This document shows positions 63,539-64,000 of a stretch of DNA of 64,000 bases, piece by piece (within the stretch, counting starts at the first letter, position 1; each line of letters opens with the position of its first letter). The notes beneath the pieces were generated by a model. That model saw nothing but the letters and a program-made list of their open reading frames with translations. It did not search any database and was not told where the DNA came from. Source of the stretch: Apiotrichum sp. Y4204 (lineage: Eukaryota; Basidiomycota; Tremellomycetes; Trichosporonales; Trichosporonaceae); assembly GCA_025531455.1 (NCBI GenBank), contig JAMYHL010000016.1, forward strand, positions 248,001 through 312,000. Direction: 5' to 3'. A program made the translations under genes and the position numbers.

Positions 63539-64000
63539 ATGGCCTCGCTCCTCGCGTCGAGAATGGCGACATCCAGCTCTTTGCGCCCGATCGTCGCTGT
63601 CATCGGCACGACGGGTGTCGGCAAGTCCGATCTGGCAGTGGCGCTTGCCCAGTCCCTGCCGGCAACAGCTCGCCCTTCCCCGACTTCCTCTGCATCTTCA
63701 TCCACACGCCCAACCCGCGGCGTCGTGCTCTCTGCCGACTCGATGCAGTTGTATAAGGGCCTCGACGTGATCACGAACAAGGTTACAGAGGCGGAACGTG
63801 GCGGAATTGAGCATTGGGGCCTCGACGTCGTGCAGCCCGGCACCGAGGGAAGCTGGGAGCTTGGGACATGGTGCTCGGAGGCCGAGAAGAAGGTAGGTAG
63901 AGACGGGGACATGTCTGACCCGCCAGATTGCCAGTCTCCCGTCATCAACGCTGCCCGTAGTGTGCGGTGGCACCCACTACTTTATTCAGCACTTCCTCTT
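63539..64000 (+). CDS. MOD5: tRNA dimethylallyltransferase (Mod5/MiaA), 5' part only
   Basis: The enzyme adds an isopentenyl group to A37 of tRNAs reading UNN codons. Two exons are visible: 63539-63892 and 63927 to the right edge. MASLLASRMATSSSLRPIVA precedes the P-loop VIGTTGVGKSDLA. The family's ADSMQLYKGLDVITNKVT and IEHWGLDVVQPG follow, then exon 2 IASLPSSTLPVVCGGTHYFI, the dimethylallyl-diphosphate and tRNA contact region. About 142 residues lie in the window; the rest, including any zinc finger, is off the edge. Two close in-frame ATGs (63539 and 63563) would allow mitochondrial and cytosolic forms, as in yeast Mod5. Confidence 0.92.
   Translation, partial: MASLLASRMATSSSLRPIVAVIGTTGVGKSDLAVALAQSLPATARPSPTSSASSSTRPTRGVVLSADSMQLYKGLDVITNKVTEAERGGIEHWGLDVVQPGTEGSWELGTWCSEAEKKVGRDGDMSDPPDCQSPVINAARSVRWHPLLYSALPL

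Overview
The window looks like nuclear DNA of a basidiomycete yeast, most likely a Tremellomycete (Trichosporonales/Cryptococcus side). The evidence is many short introns (mostly 30-80 bp) with GT..AG ends and CTAAC/CTGAC branch-like motifs just before the acceptor, GC-rich third codon positions in highly expressed genes, pyrimidine-rich leaders, and an entirely eukaryotic/fungal gene set. There is no rRNA, CRISPR array, operon or recognisable transposon. I rebuilt splice structures by hand; every complete multi-exon model below closes in frame (total coding length divisible by three).

Layout. 0-2.2 kb: MSH4 (minus strand, 3' end off the left edge). 2.2-5.7 kb: no gene. 5.7-8.1 kb: a nuclear protein of unknown function. 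9.0-16.6 kb: a compact block with a MICOS apolipoprotein-O subunit, NAS2, MET22/HAL2, an XRCC2-like RecA paralogue and ORC3. 17.1-19.0 kb: a membrane-anchored SGNH hydrolase. 21.7-22.5 kb: a GPI-anchored surface protein. 25.4-37.5 kb: QCR2, DNA polymerase kappa, a CDCA7-type zinc-finger protein, a small GRF zinc-finger protein and a Gfd2-like RNase H-fold protein with a long leader. 41.2-43.7 kb: a flavin-reductase-like protein and a gene apparently built of micro-exons. 46.8-48.8 kb: RAD7. 49.6 kb: a small membrane protein. 50.9-64 kb: SSC1 (mitochondrial Hsp70), WAPL, a chromodomain protein, SSB1 (ribosome-associated Hsp70) and the start of MOD5.

How the genes relate. A large share serve genome maintenance or chromatin: MSH4 and XRCC2-like (recombination), ORC3 (replication origin), POLK (translesion synthesis), RAD7 (global-genome excision repair), WAPL (cohesin release), and the CDCA7-like, GRF and chromodomain proteins. 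A second theme is mitochondria and protein folding: MICOS subunit, QCR2, SSC1, SSB1 and NAS2. These genes are independently transcribed; I see no evidence that they form one pathway cluster. Several neighbours are tightly packed: convergent pairs with 89-243 bp between stop codons, and a NAS2/MET22 divergent promoter of about 0.3 kb.

The most unusual items are the ten-exon, 149-residue gene at 42.9-43.7 kb with inferred exons of 7, 10, 13 and 18 nt; a 1.1-kb leader upstream of the Gfd2-like gene with no ATG on the sense strand; a chromodomain that has lost most of its aromatic cage; and an in-frame presequence-like upstream start in MET22.
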